The notes under the pieces are model-generated. The model had not been told where the DNA came from. It saw only the letters and a program-made list of their open reading frames with translations, and searched no databases. 64,000 bases of DNA, from contig NC_033638.1 in the NCBI RefSeq assembly GCF_001540865.1, forward strand, positions 5,469,849 to 5,533,848. The letters run 5' to 3'. Below are positions 12,316 through 25,472 of the stretch, piece by piece. The DNA comes from Ananas comosus (lineage: Eukaryota > Streptophyta > Magnoliopsida > Poales > Bromeliaceae). The first letter of the stretch is position 1; each line of letters begins with the position of its first letter. Made by a program: the position numbers and the translations under genes.

Positions 12316-12349
12316 ATATATGTATAATATATAAATATATATAGTATAT

Positions 12350-13217
12350 ATATAAATTAGGGGGGTGGAATATTATTAAAAGAGTAAAACGCCTGTTTTG
12401 CTATCAATTTTTAACCCTTGGATGAAAAATGTGAGGTCGGATGATATTAGATTCGGTTAGAGTTGAATGTTCCGGCCTCAGTGTTGAGTGTGTCTCACTG
12501 GTTATAGTATTGAACAATGAGTTAGAAATAATCAAAAGAGTTGATCAAAGCGGTAAAACTAATAGCAATAATGAGATTTTGCTACTTAATAGCTAGCCTA
12601 CTAGTCCAACTCTATATATATATATATATGATTATATATATATGTATATATATGTATATATGTAGTATATATATTAATTATATATGTATATATTTATGTA
12701 TATAATGATGTATAAATATGTATTGTATATATTACATATGTATATAATACATAATACATAAATATATACAGTTACATATATAATATCATAGTTAATTATC
12801 AATATAATATATTAATATATATATTATATAATATGTATAACACATATATATAACATACATATATATAATACATATATACATAACATATATAAATATATAT
12901 GATCAACATTATATTATACATCATTATATTCACATATATACAATATATATACATATATACATTATATACATATAATACAAGATTAGTATATATTAGATTA
13001 TATCATATATATATATATATATATATAGATATTTATTAGAATATGATATATCTATATAGTATTATAGTACATATGTATGTATATGGTATGTTGTATATAT
13101 ATTATGTATATATATTTAATATATGTATGCAGCGCTATAATACATATGATATATGTATATATACATAATATACTATATAATATATGATTATATATATATA
13201 TTTATATTTATTATTAT

Positions 13218-13245
<28 letters not shown>
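12350..13245. repeat. ~0.89-kb AT-rich tandem unit, copy 1
   Basis: It starts at aaattaggggggtgg, holds a family-B-like MITE body to ~12612, then ~630 bp of almost pure alternating TA/ATG sequence. The next unit starts with the same words at 13246. The two copies align along most of their length but differ by many small indels. Confidence 0.7.
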
Positions 13246-13248
<3 letters not shown>

Positions 13249-13893
13249 AATTAGGGGGGGATGGAATCATTATTAAAATAGTAAAACGCTCTTTTTCTTA
13301 TCAATTTTTAACCCTATGGATTGAAAAATTGAGGTCAGATGATATTAGATCGGTTAGAGTTGAATGTCCGAAGACCTAGGTTGAGGGTCCTCACTGGGTT
13401 ATAGTATTTAAAATGGTTAAGAAATATAAAAGAGTGATCCAAAGGTTAAGAACTAATGCTAATATGGATTTTGTACTTAATAGTAGCCTAGTCCAACTCT
13501 ATATTATATTATATATGATATATATATATATATGCTATTAGTATGTAATATGTATATATATATATATGTATTATATATGTATATATGTTATTCATATATA
13601 TTGATGTATATATATGTATGTATATATTACATATGTATATATACAATACATATAGTATACAGTTACATATTACATATCATAGTTAATTATCATATATAAT
13701 TATATTATATATATATATATATATAATATGTATTATACACATATATATAACATACATATATATAATACATATATACTATACCATATATAAATATATATAG
13801 ATAACTTTATATTACTACATCTTACTATTAATATATACAAATATATATAACATATATAACATTTATACATATATACAATGTTATTATATATAT

Positions 13894-13933
<40 letters not shown>

Positions 13934-13999
13934 TTATTAGAATATAGATTATAAATTCTGATATATATGTATATGTATATATGTATGTATATTATGTTG

Positions 14000-14052
<53 letters not shown>

Positions 14053-14060
14053 TTTTTCTT
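13246..14060. repeat. ~0.8-kb AT-rich tandem unit, copy 2
   Basis: This is the second copy of the unit beginning at 12350. Shared landmarks are the aaattagggggg start, ggttatagtatt, the cctagtccaactctatat junction and a 'gttaattatcat' phrase in the TA-rich tail. The open frames here (YIYIYIY) are TA-repeat translations, not genes. The copies differ by indels, which may reflect long-read error or rapid microsatellite turnover. Confidence 0.7.
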
Positions 14061-14100
14061 CTCGTCGGAAAGCCATTGTGTGCTGTGGCCACTTCGAAAA

Positions 14101-16041
14101 TGTCACGCTCCGGATTACCACATTTCTCCGGGCATGCCCATAGACCCGCCGTATACATTGAAATTTTCGATGTATACGAAGCGATCGATGTACTGGTAAT
14201 CAAATCATAGCTACAACCAGAAGTATAGAGCTGCTAAACCGAAACATGTATATATAAAACATAAAGGAGTTTCTGTACATACAAAAGTCCACGACACAAC
14301 TCGCTCCAGTGAGTACAACGACAACATGATAGTATGTACACAAAAGCCTCAAAACTATCTCTAACTCGCGACTCCCTTTCCACGGTCCAAGTCAGCAACA
14401 GCAGCAGCCGCAGACGAAGATTCTGCAAAAGGTGTCAACAATAGGGTGTAAGAACTACTATAAAACAAGTAGTACTCAGTGGGTACCGCCACCGACCTTA
14501 ACGGCCTACCCACTAAGTCTACAGAAATATGTGCAAAGGATAGTAAGGAAAGCTGGAAGGAAATCTACAGCTACATGCCACTATACTATCGCTAATCCAC
14601 ACAGGCTATCTGTAAATCTGACAATGCATCACACTAACCCAATCTTACTAGGGACCGCGATACGCCCGTCCCGCCTGTCTAAGCTACACCATACACCACC
14701 ACGAGGGCGGCCGATGGAGAACGAGGTCCAAACCGGACTCCTCCGACATCAACGCAAAGCAAGATAGCCAGACTTCGGAGCGGCACTCGTGGGCGCGATT
14801 CAACCGAGTATGCAAACGTGTCTCTACTGAGCTCAATCAGGCTCTCACGGGCTGTAGTCAATTCAAATAGGTCTAACTGGTCTAACAACCACAGTTCACG
14901 TGCCCTTAGCACAATTTGATGCAAGATACAAAAATCTGGATTTACCGTCAACCGCGACGGCACCCAACAATACGAGACAGTTTACACACAACTGCAAAAC
15001 GAGCTCGGCCTCTCAGCACAAACGTAAAATCAACCTACACTAATCTGGGTATCCACCTCACACTAATAGCGGTGATACAAAAATAAACACAGCTCTTAAA
15101 GGTAAATCTGATAACTTTTCAAAAAATGACAGTGTAGGATTTAATGGTTTTCTCCTAAGCCAATTTTAAGTCCAACATGTAAAACGATTCTAAAATTTAA
15201 GGCTCTAAACTCAGATTTCATAAAAGCTATGTAAATCGATGAATTGAGCTACTATACATGATACTACACAAAACATATATGCTGACAAAATCTTGACTTA
15301 GGAGAAATTCGACGATTTCGGTAAATATTAACACACCTCGAGCGCTCGTCCAACGTCGGTTAGAAGTCGATAAGAGGGAACCCACGCGCTCTCCCGACCT
15401 CCAACGACGTAACTGCGACACTCACGCGTACGAACGGTCCTCCGGAGCAACGTCGAAATCCACCCGACCTCGAGCCGCGACCTCCACAACGTACAGTGCC
15501 CACCAACGAGAGAGAGAAAGGAAAAGAAGTAGAATTTTCTTCTCTAAAGCCCTCTCTGAAAACATATAAGATTGGGTAACGTTGGGTTGAACGACACATC
15601 AAAGGACCAAACTACCCCTCACCAACTCAAAAATACAGTTAGAGTACCGGTACTCCACTAGAATACCGGTACTCAGCCTCTCAACCTGCGGTCTCGCACA
15701 CTGGGTATCGGTACCAACCCGATGCAGTACCGGTATCCGAGCTTGGTACCGGTACTCAACAACAGGTACCGGTACTCAGTAGTAGATTTACGCAAACCCG
15801 AGAACATCCAGTTCTGCTAACACACTGGGGTATCGATATTTCTCCCTAGGTACCGGTACTCAACATTGAAATCTGCACTTTGTTGATTTCAGTGTCAGAA
15901 CTCCACTCTCGTATCGCGCTGAGTCCGTTTTGCGTCCATTTCGCGCCAAAACGACTCCGACTTGTCCCGGCACTTTCCCGACGTGTTGACAAGCCTCAGA
16001 TGCTGAAACCACACATGTCGCTAAATACCAGGGACACTATA
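14101..16041 (+). mobile_element. Solo LTR, chromovirus-type (1.94 kb), TSD gaaaa
   Basis: It starts TGTCACGCTCCGG, the hallmark of many plant Ty3/gypsy chromovirus (Tekay/Del-like) LTRs. It ends in cactata, a decayed version of the expected CA end. A perfect 5-bp direct repeat gaaaa flanks it at 14096-14100 and 16042-16046. Family-wide blocks shared with 52217-54631 include ccgtatacat...tacgaagcg, gtaagaactact, taacggcctacccactaag, and, near the 3' end, gcgccaaaacgactccgac. Many ggtaccggtactc words occur at 15640-15860. No internal gag/pol is adjacent, so it is a solo LTR left by unequal recombination. Confidence 0.85.
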
Positions 16042-16792
16042 GAAAATAGCCAAAATACAGAGAAGGAAGAAAATGCAAAAGTTATACCATTTAAAACTAA
16101 GTTGTACTATTTGAGATTAAATTGCACTATCTTTACTTTGTACATGAAAGCATTCAACTAAGTATACTAAACCGTACACATTAGCGCAGAGTATACATGT
16201 ATACAAGATATACAATCCTAATCACGCTCCTAATTTTCCATTGGGTAAGCTTATGCGTAGCAACCCGTAAGCACCATCAAAGACTCGGCTCCATTCCTGA
16301 CTCAATTAATAATATAATACAAGTCAATCCCTAACAAATTAACTTTCAATCTCTATCTCCATCTAATTAATAGGATTTAGTCTTCAACCACTGCAACAAA
16401 TATCATTTTTAGTAGCTATCGGAAATTTTGAAATTGCTGGCAAAAAATCTTTTCCAATAAAAATTTCAAAGTAACCGCCATCTTGAGATTGTCTCTTTCA
16501 CTTGACGATTGTACCTAATACACGGCTAAAAGTTTAATGATTGACATCTGAGATCTCAAGTTCGAAACCTAATTGTTTCACATTTTTATATTAGTTTCAT
16601 AAAACAATAATAATGGTAAACGATGTGAATAGTTTTCTACCTTATTCTCAATAAAAAGAATTTTCTCTTTCACTTGATGATACTGTTAAGGCTCCACCTT
16701 GCCTCCAATTTTAGAACCTATAACTGTTTCCACTTCTTTTGGATTGGCGCTCGTAGCCATTTTCAAATAAAAAAATTAGTCCATATATATAT
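16042..16792. other. Intergenic, no gene seen
   Basis: AT-rich. At ~16386 'cactgcaacaaatatcattttta' resembles a CACTA-type terminus, but no partner end was found. Confidence 0.35.
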
Positions 16793-16795
16793 AAA

Positions 16796-17031
16796 GAGTA
16801 GAGTTGCTATACTATCAGAAGAATAGAGGATCTAGTGTCTCCGACTTTTTGGCCATTAGATCAGCCCCTTTAATCATTTCTAACTTTTGGATTAATATTA
16901 TTATCCTGTTGGGATACTACTCAACCCTATGGGGGACGGCAATCATCACAACCGTATAATTTTTAATTTAAGGGTCAAAAAATTAAAAGTATCAAATCTT
17001 CTATAATTCTAATAGTATAGTAGCTCTACAC
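16796..17031. mobile_element. Microsatellite-embedded MITE, family B-like
   Basis: Left end tagagttgctatactatcag; right end ctaatagtatagtagctcta, its imperfect inverted complement. The element sits between (TA)n runs (before 16796 and after 17031). The interior has the 'tcatttctaacttttggatt' block of family B. Confidence 0.7.
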
Positions 17032-17564
17032 TATATATATTTACATACATGCATTACGTGCACAACTCATCTCGCTATCCCAAGTTTCAATCTCATCGTC
17101 TACTAATTATGTCATCATCTACTAATTATAGTTGTTTTTACTATTTAAAAGTTAGAGGATTAGAGGAGAAGTATGGGACGGAACAGAGCACTCGTAGAAA
17201 CAAAGTCTAGAATGCAATAATTATGTAATGACGTGGTACCCCAAATCAAATAAAAATCTTTTTTGAGGTTTACCTATTCCATCATAATTTTTAGAAAAAT
17301 ATTTTTATTGTATTTTTTTCTCTCGAAAGAAAAAAAAAAGTTTACTGGGAATAGATAATATTATATAAGTGTTACATAGTAAAATTTCTCCTCTCGTAGA
17401 GGGTGTGGTATAACATATTAGAATGCACTAGACATTGGAAATAATTTTTGTTTATTTATTAATTAAAAAAACAGTCATAGCCCCCAAATTCTAACATGCT
17501 TTAAATAGAAAGATATTGTACTCACATTTTTATTTTATTTTCTCTCTAAATTAAATCCTACTTA

Positions 17565-17795
17565 GGCTTAGTTTGGTATTGAGATTTATCTAACACTATT
17601 AGATAAAATAAAGTTGAGGAAAAAGCATATAGGGATATGCTTCTACATTCTCAGATGAAACCGCAGAAAATATATCGTAACCTATTCATCACGATATGCG
17701 GAACGCAATATTACGTACGAAAACAAACAGGGTATTTTTCCAACGTACTTTCTCACCGCACGTGATGCAATTTTCTCGCAATCCCAAATAAAGCC
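17565..17795. mobile_element. Tourist-like MITE, family A copy 2
   Basis: Termini are ggcttagtttgg and ccaaataaagcc. It is flanked by tta at 17562-17564 and 17796-17798. The internal block tcacgatatgcggaacgca with attacgtacgaaaaca is shared with the copies at 6159 and 23278. Confidence 0.75.
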
Positions 17796-17985
17796 TTAGT
17801 CCAAACTCTTCCAACACACTTTAAACACTTTGAAATTCTTGCTTTTGAGCTTATTCTTTCAAATGACTTATCTTTTACTCTTCCGAAATTATTTTTTTTA
17901 AAATGGTTTCACCAGCTACGTACTCCTCGTCCGGAGTGCGTTTACGTGGCATGGGTCTTATATGTTCCTTGCTAGATAAGCCTAA

Positions 17986-18615
17986 GGGTGCGTTTGGTTC
18001 GCATTATAAAAGATTACTATAAATAAAAGATATTCGAAAATTTTATTCCTATTCATCCTATTACTAAGAATGTGGAATTCCTGTGTTTGGTTCGTACGGT
18101 AATATTAATTAGCCATGTTATTTAATATTACAAAAAATATACAATTAATTTATTTATTTTTAAATAATGTTACCAAAAAGTTTCAACATCTTTTTAGAAA
18201 AAAGGGAGAGAGAATAAGTTAGAGAGAGGAGCATAATTAAAAAAATAGAAAAAAAATATATAATCGAAATTAGAGGGAGTGAGAGAGTTGAAATTTTAAA
18301 AAGAGAGAGAGAGAGAAAGCTTAGTTTAGAGAGAGAAAAAAGAGTTAAATTTTAGAGAAAAAAATAAGTTTAGAGAGAGATATAAGGTTAGAGTGTAAAG
18401 AAAAATAATATCAATTAACCGGCGGGTAGGAAGAAAGAAAGAGATTAGACATATTATGATTACCCTAATCCATTAATATGAGGATATCTTATTCCCAAGT
18501 GAATCTAATATTACCAACTAGATTACTTAGTACGTTTAGCCAAACACCGTCATATTTTTTTATTCCCATTGGATTATTAGAAATCTTTAAAAGATAGCGC
18601 GAATCAAACGCACCC
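17986..18615. mobile_element. Tourist/Harbinger-like element (630 bp)
   Basis: Perfect or near-perfect inverted ends gggtgcgtttggttcgc / gcgaatcaaacgcaccc. It is flanked by taa at 17983-17985 and 18616-18618. The interior has no coding capacity and includes a ga-rich block (~18200-18380). Its ends resemble those of the 8999-9884 element, suggesting one family. Confidence 0.8.
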
Positions 18616-18618
18616 TAA

Positions 18619-19393
18619 GTGGGAGAATATTGGACGTTGGTTTCACAATTCAAATTTGCCCAATTTAAAACTACATGGGATTAATTAGTGAGATTGAAGA
18701 GAGATTAGTACAAACGTGGGATTTTCAGTGCTATTTGTCGGATCCAAAGAAGTAAATATTAAATTGAATATACCGAGCAATCACTTGAATTTTAAATATA
18801 CATCTGTAGGCATCAGATACCACTTCTGATTTTATTGGTGTTAGGCATGATATATATTTTTCCAACACTCCCCACTATTTCGACCGTACTAAATTCTCTA
18901 GCTAGATCAAGCGCTCCATTTTTTCAGTAAGGTCGTAAAAATTTCTTCTTTTTTCAAAGTGTGCGATTTGCATGGCACATTATATAAATGAAAAGGAGCC
19001 CGAATTAAACCCATGTTTCCAACAACTTCCTCGATCCCCCGCCGCCTCGAAGTTGGCATTATATAAATAGCTTCCGGAGTAATTTTCTATTAGATCGACC
19101 ATTTGGTTTACATAGTATTCAGAGTCAATTCTAAATCCGTCATGCATGTCAATGTCAAATATATTCCTTTACCATTTCGTGCTAGATCGATTCTTTATTA
19201 GTTAGCAATTGCCATGTAGGTTCCATTGGCTCATATATAGATATTTTTCAAACCATAGGAGGAGAAAACTCGGGTTAAGCCAACGCTGACCTATTAATAT
19301 ATATGCTGCAGCTTCATATTTTGAATGGAATTTTCACTGGGATCCCAGATTTGAAGACAATTTAGTCTTGTAGACAAATTAAACACTCCGCAA
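18619..19393. other. Intergenic, no gene seen
   Basis: AT-rich sequence without coding character. Confidence 0.4.
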
Positions 19394-19408
19394 AAATTTC
19401 AGATTGTT

Positions 19409-19560
19409 TTTTTTTTGAGAGATAGGTAGCATGCTACCCGCTTCGTTTATTTCATTTAGAAATAAACTTAGTTGGAAATGTGAATCAACAAGGATTCGAA
19501 CTTGAGTCTCGGGTACCAACCACCAAGCCCTTTGCCATTTGCTCTAGGGATGGTCGGTAT
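19409..19560 (-). repeat. tRNA-derived SINE copy 2, 15-bp TSD
   Basis: Read on the minus strand it starts ccgaccatccctagagcaaa, has a tRNA-like box B (aagttcgaatcc region), the gattcacatttcc body and an A-rich tail. It is flanked by a perfect 15-bp direct repeat, aaatttcagattgtt, at 19394-19408 and 19561-19575. This is diagnostic of LINE-assisted insertion. Confidence 0.9.
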
Positions 19561-19810
19561 AAATTTCAGATTGTTGGAAACAGTTGTAGTATAAGATCGA
19601 TCAACCTGCTGAAACATCGGCTCAGGTTGGTTTAATTTGTCTGAGAAAAACATTCATAACCAAATGTTGTTCCGTTATCTGAATTCCTTCGTTTTTTTTA
19701 ATTGAAACTTCAATTGTACTCATGGGATGAAATTAGTTGCATTACTGTTGATTTTTAGCTTTTGTTATATGTAGTTTGGAAATATCATTTGGCTGAATTA
19801 CAATAAATTA
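19430..19810. repeat. Duplicated block, copy A, ending at an N
   Basis: SINE sequence plus its right flank (ataagatcgatcaacctgc ... catttggctgaattacaata) is repeated at 20503-20818. Copy A has a ~70-bp extra stretch (acatcggctcagg...gttatctg) missing from copy B and stops exactly at the N at 19811. It may be a retained alternative haplotype or a bad join rather than a biological duplication. Confidence 0.75.
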
Positions 19811-19811
19811 N

Positions 19812-20007
19812 TAGCACTGTTTGTGCTTTCGTTTCGTTGTTGATTGTGTATGAATGCAAGTTGTTTTCTTGGGGACTTGTTGTACACAATCCGTTGCTTA
19901 GCCTTGGACGGACAGGGGAGACTCTGTCCGTTCGGCGGTCGCGCACGCCGCCCTCGAATCGGACCAAATTGGTACCGTTTTCGGGTGGTGCGGTCTGGGG
20001 CGTGACA
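19812..20007 (-). mobile_element. LTR fragment, chromovirus-type, minus strand
   Basis: On the minus strand it begins TGTCACGCCCCAGACCG at 20007 and runs leftward to the N at 19811. Only the 5' ~200 bp of the LTR is present. The open frames here are shadows. Confidence 0.55.
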
Positions 20008-20502
20008 ATTCGTGAGACGAAGATCGATCGGGTCGCCGACTCCGTGTGGATACGCGTAGAGGCCGGGCATGTGCGAGGCTCATCGGAATCTATGTTCGTC
20101 ATATCCAGTTTCAACCGTACAGTAGATCAAGAGACCTTAACTAGTCCACGGTAAGATCTATGAACAAAAAGAGTTTTGTTTAGATTAAATTTTTGCATAG
20201 TAACATGAGAATGATCTGTCGGCAACGATTTGATTTATTGGTTTTCGGTTTTCATATGTGATATGTATTTGACTTCCGAAAAATTTTAAAAGTGCAAAAC
20301 TATTTTCCGCTGCGTTTTTCTGATGTGCCGGTTAATTTCTAACACTCCGTTTCCCGCACCGAACCCTCTATTACCCACCACAGACATCCATTTTTCATTC
20401 ACAATTTTTTTTTTCAAAATCCGTCACATCGCGAAACTGTCGACAAGTCAAAGGCCCAAAAGTGAAGTTAATTATCAATTTCAAGGCACATCTAATAAAT
20501 TA

Positions 20503-20818
20503 GCATGCTACCCGCTTCGTTTATTTCACTTAGAAATAAACTTAGCTAGAAATGTGAATCAACAAGAATTCGAACTTGGGTCTCGGATACCAACCACCAA
20601 ACCCTTTGCCATTTGCTCTAGGGACGGTCGGTATAAATTTCAGATTGTTGGAAACAGTTGTAGTATAAGATCGATCAACCTGCTGAATTCCTTCTTTTTC
20701 TTTTTAATTGAAACTTCAATCGTACTCATGGGATGAAATTAGTTGCATTACTGTTGATTTTTAGCTTTTGTTATATGTAGTTTGGAAATATCATTTGGCT
20801 GAATTACAATAAATTAAT
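20503..20818. repeat. Duplicated block, copy B, with SINE copy 3
   Basis: A tail-truncated copy of the SINE (minus strand, ~20504-20634), followed by the same flank as copy A. It lacks the ~70-bp stretch present in copy A. Confidence 0.8.
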
Positions 20819-20820
20819 CC

Positions 20821-23277
20821 CTCGGCACTTTAGCTAGTGTCTTAGTTATACTCCCGCGCACATAGAAAATTACGTTACAACAAGGGCGCAAATAGAAACG
20901 AAAATAACAAACACAAAGTAAACAAACTACAAATATAAAATAAAAGAGCACACAAATTTATATAAAAAATTTTTTGCAGGAAAAAAACTACAGGCAAAGA
21001 ATGAGAGAAATCTACTATGCAAAAAGAAATACAAAATTTTCTAGAACAATAATCGATATATCACCTTTAGGTGAAAACGAAGAAAGAAATCTCTTAATAG
21101 GTTTCCAATCTGATCCGTAATACAAGGGGCTCCGTATTAGTTATATGCCCAAAAGCTAATCTGGTGACACTAGCTTAAGGGTATTTATGTATTAATTATT
21201 TATAATTCATAATAGGAGGGCAGATATTCTATTCATGTCTATTATATAGTAGTTCAATATTGACATGAATCGTCCATAGAGTCTTTGTTTGAAAAAAACA
21301 TATTCCTAAGAGTTAGAAATTTGAGATATGTATTTTTCTGTACGAGACTCTTTAAATGCTCCTAGCCAGAGAAATATTACAGAGACGGTGATATTCCGGA
21401 TAGGCCTGTGTATGTCATGTTTCTAATTGAGGTGACGAATCTCAAGTCACTAGTGTAGGGACACTAGAACAAACATACAGGTGCTTGTTAGAGAATAAGT
21501 ACACTGAGCGTGACTATTTAGTTGAACAGTCATATGGTTCTATGCTCGCCAATGACAAGTTCAATGCTATAGTTGTGTGAAGTACTCCTTGGACCTGAGG
21601 CATCATAGTTGCTTTACGTATAGATTGCTACCGTTTGACAGTACTAATACTTAGACTCTAGACACGTGTTTATGTTCGGTACTGATTGGCTGTAGTGATT
21701 TATGCGAGGAGGCATGTGAATGCGCAATAAGGAATCGAACACTCTCAATGATGAGGGAGAATGTCTTATATAGTTTATCGGACTCGACTCGGAAAACCCC
21801 TGGCCAGGGTACATGATATGTGGAAAGAGTTTCTAACTGTGTTACCATATTAAGTTGATTTCAGATATTCTAGTCATATGGTCGAATGATAAGGTTTGGC
21901 GAGTAACTATGACATGAGTTCGATTGGGAGGTTGTATGTTGGAAGGAATTAATCACATGGTAACTGTAAGCGTAAAGGTTCATTCTTCATCACCATTCTA
22001 GATTGCCGTGATATACTGCTAAGTGTCACTCACAGACAGTGAGAGAATATGAATGATTCGAAATGAATTGTTCTTATTTATCGATTAGAAGAGTTCTAAT
22101 TAAATATCAAAGAGTTTGATGTTGAGCTCCACTGCCAAATGGTAATGAACCTATGCGGTCACACACATTAGGAATTGTGTGCACCTGAATCGTTTGGATG
22201 AAAGTCGTTCACTAAAGAGTTTAGTGTAAGCGATNGTAATTTTTATGAAAAAAAAAGGGATAATTGCATATGGCTTCCGACAAAGTTATTTATCACGTAG
22301 CAAATATATCCCTACAAAACTTATATTATCAAATTCATTCTCAAAAAGTTTTCCTGTATATAAATATATACGTCTGCTACCAAAATTTAAATAATCATGA
22401 GTAAAAAAAACTAACCACGGTTAGCTAAAGAGTAAAATGACCTTTTAATCCTCTATATATATAATTTGTATTCCAATGTTGAGTCCCGTATATTTTCCAC
22501 CCTTTTTTTTTTTTTATCCATGATGACCGCAGGACCTACGGCTATGGTAACGTGAAGCTGTGGCTCTCGATTGCGGCAAAAATGAAAATGAGATACGCCA
22601 TATGTACCACTTCGAAGGCGGGGAGAGAGAAAAAATTATTTTTTTCAGAAACAAAATTATAAGGGCAAAATAGTCATGTACGCATCCACAGTTTAAAAGT
22701 TAATGGTGAATCAAACGATAGAGACATATATGAACGAATCTGAACTCTTGTAGTGATATATTTACAAATCAGAAAATTTTGAAAGGAAATAAATCTAATC
22801 ATTTTAAGTTTTATAAGAATTTACATGTTATTTCATACTTTTATAGGAATATGTACGTAACTTAAAAAAAAAGACATGGGCTAAAGTGAGAGCAGAATTT
22901 TTGTAATTTATCAAATTTCTTCTTGACATGTTCTCTTGGTTAGTCATGTATAGAATGGCGCAAATGTTTAATTTGAACTAATAGATCTCTGGAATTACTA
23001 TGATTTGTTATTGTTTACATCTATCTTTCTAACTTTGGCTCACACCAATTAAACCTTCGACACAATTAATTGTACAATTTCAGATTTCCCAAACATTCAT
23101 TCAAAATTTTACTTTTGTCACGGTATAAGTTGGACATTCAAAAGATGAAAATTTGGGGCATTTTTCAAATCCTAGCTGTATAATTAGCGCACTACAAATC
23201 CATCAGCCCTAGATTCATTTCTTACATATATACAATCCTTTCGTCCAGAGTCTTAGAAGGAAAAATGCTACAACTTA
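20821..23277. other. Probable LTR-retrotransposon remnant and AT-rich sequence
   Basis: At ~21150-22234 the sequence is of mixed composition with no coding frame (for example cacgtgtttatgttcggtac, and a run of stops in all frames). It reads like a non-coding LTR or leader of a retrotransposon, but no terminus or primer site was found. An N lies at 22235. From ~22258 AT-rich text with phrases such as ttgcatatggcttccgac suggests another old element. Confidence 0.3.
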
Positions 23278-23509
23278 GCCTTCGTTTGGGATTGCGGGGA
23301 GATTGCGTTACATGCGGTGAGAAAGTACGTTGGAAAAATACCCTGTTTGTTCCCGTACGTAATATTGCGTTCCGCATATCGCGATGAGTCGGTTACGATA
23401 CATTTTCTGCAGTTTCACTGGAGAACGCTGAAGCATATCCCTATATGCTTTTTCTTAACTTTATTTTATATAAAATAGTGTTAAATAGATCTCAATACCA
23501 AACTAAGCC
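23278..23509. mobile_element. Tourist-like MITE, family A copy 3 (inverted)
   Basis: Inverted relative to copies 1 and 2. It begins gccttcgtttggga and ends ccaaactaagcc. It is flanked by tta at 23275-23277 and 23510-23512. The conserved core tccgcatatcgcgatgag is present. Confidence 0.75.
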
Positions 23510-23512
23510 TTA

Positions 23513-25114
23513 ATCAATAGTATGGGTCACGATACGAGACAGAATCAAGGTTTTAATGTAAAAGTTAAAAAAGTATAGGTTATTGAACATTCACCTTAGA
23601 AGATTAAAGAAAAATTGGATCCAATTGGTTAGTTGGTTCGATTATAATCCAGTCTATAAACAGCTCGCTTCAACCGTTTGAACCGAATAAGTCAAAAATC
23701 CGCTTTGACTATTCGAACCGGCAGTTCCACCATCGAATTGCGGTTAATCGGTCCAATTTTAATTAAATCGATCGAATTTTTTTTAGTACTTCATATTAAA
23801 ATCCAACCGCTTCGAATCAAGTTAGTTGCTTTTGTTTTCTATTAGCATAAACTAATTCTATACAAAACAAAACTTTAAAAGCTTACATCTATTTAATTTG
23901 ATCTTAAAAACTATACTTTATAATTAAGTATCATATTAGAATAATAATGTATACATATTTTTTATATAATAATAAATTTTAAAATAATATTTAAATATTT
24001 ATGATGTCATGCTAATATTATTGATTTAATCAATGGCTTACCCATTAATGTTAAATTCGGTAATATTTTCGGATCGTTTGGTAATCCGATTTTTAATACA
24101 TCGAGTAAAACTTGACTAACAGTTCTAGAAATACAGTACAATTTGTAAAGTTTATATATTGGCGAGATTAATCATTTGGACTGGTTACATTTTCATTTTC
24201 TAAAATTTGAGCAAATACCATTTTGGTCCCTACACTTTGAAATTTAACAATTAAGAGGCCAGAGTTTAACCATTAAGTAAATCAATTAGGTCCTTCTGCT
24301 AAAGATTGTAATTCAAACTTAATTCAGGGGTCACATAATTTTGCCTTTTGACAGTAAAAAAAAAAAAATCCTACTTTGACTGCAAAATTTCTAGGTACGA
24401 ATCTCGTAAAAGTGGGTAGCTCGTAGGTTTGCAAACCAATCCAAATTGGTGGAACTACCGCCCCTATCCATTCTGAATGGGACAGTAAACAAAAAAAAAA
24501 AAATAGATTTGGGGTGGAAAACGGGATGATTTGATGATCCGAGATAGATTCAGAATAGAAAGTGACAAAAATTTTGATCCGTTCTGAATCCTCGTCGAAT
24601 CCGTCCCACTATGATCCTCCCAAATCTGCCATGAAAACTGTTTGTATTTAAAAAAATACACTTAAAAAATAATATATTCACAAAGAAGTCTAAAATACAA
24701 ATAAATTGGTACTCTCATTTTTCACGTATTCGAAATTTCTAAATTTTTGTTTCAAATTGTGATTGATATGTTTTATTTTTGTAATTGATGTTGTTAATTA
24801 TAAATATAACTTGATAATATTATCCATTATTATTAAAAAAACTATCAATTAATATTTTATAAAATATTAATAATATTATAATTTATAAAAAAAAGTATTT
24901 GCTCGCGGGGCGAATTCGGGGCAACAAACGAGAAGTGGATTATGAGGTTGGGGATTATGAAATATATTTTTTAATCCGTCACAGATTCGAGGCAGAAGAC
25001 AGGGTGAAATTTTGATAGTTAGGGCAAGAGGCAGGGCATGAATTCCGTCCCCAGATCCATCCCGTTTGCATCCCTAACGTACGGCTCGTGTTAGGTACTA
25101 TCAAATCACCTTTA
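23513..25114. other. Intergenic, no gene seen
   Basis: AT-rich with scattered transposon-like phrases (for example 'ttggtccctacactttgaaa' at ~24222). Short frames at 24464-24661 lack any family resemblance. Confidence 0.4.
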
Positions 25115-25472
25115 GCCACCGTTTAGTTCGGGATTAAGTAAAAACTTGTTATTTCAGGGATAAAGTTAAGTTTAGGGTTAAGGTGGGGTTAGAGTAATTT
25201 TGTGTTTGGTTGAGAATTGGGTTTAGTTCAGGTATAGATAAAAAGTGTTTGGTTGAAATAGATGGGATAAGAAGTATAGTGGGTAAAATAGTGTTTTGTT
25301 TGGTTGGAGTAGTGGGGTGAGGTGCGATTAACAAATCCCATCCCAAATAGGTTATTCCGAAGTAGACCATTTGGAGTGGGGTTAGCTAACCCCACCAGCC
25401 AAATTAGATGTTTGAGAATAATTTCGGAGTTAAAGGGTTATTCCACCCCTTAACTCTGAACCAAACGGGTGC
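25115..25472. mobile_element. Tourist/Harbinger-like MITE (358 bp), TTA duplication
   Basis: Ends gccaccgtttagttcggga and ctgaaccaaacgggtgc are imperfect inverted complements. They are flanked by tta at 25112-25114 and 25473-25475. The interior has several gtgtttggttg words. Confidence 0.7.
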
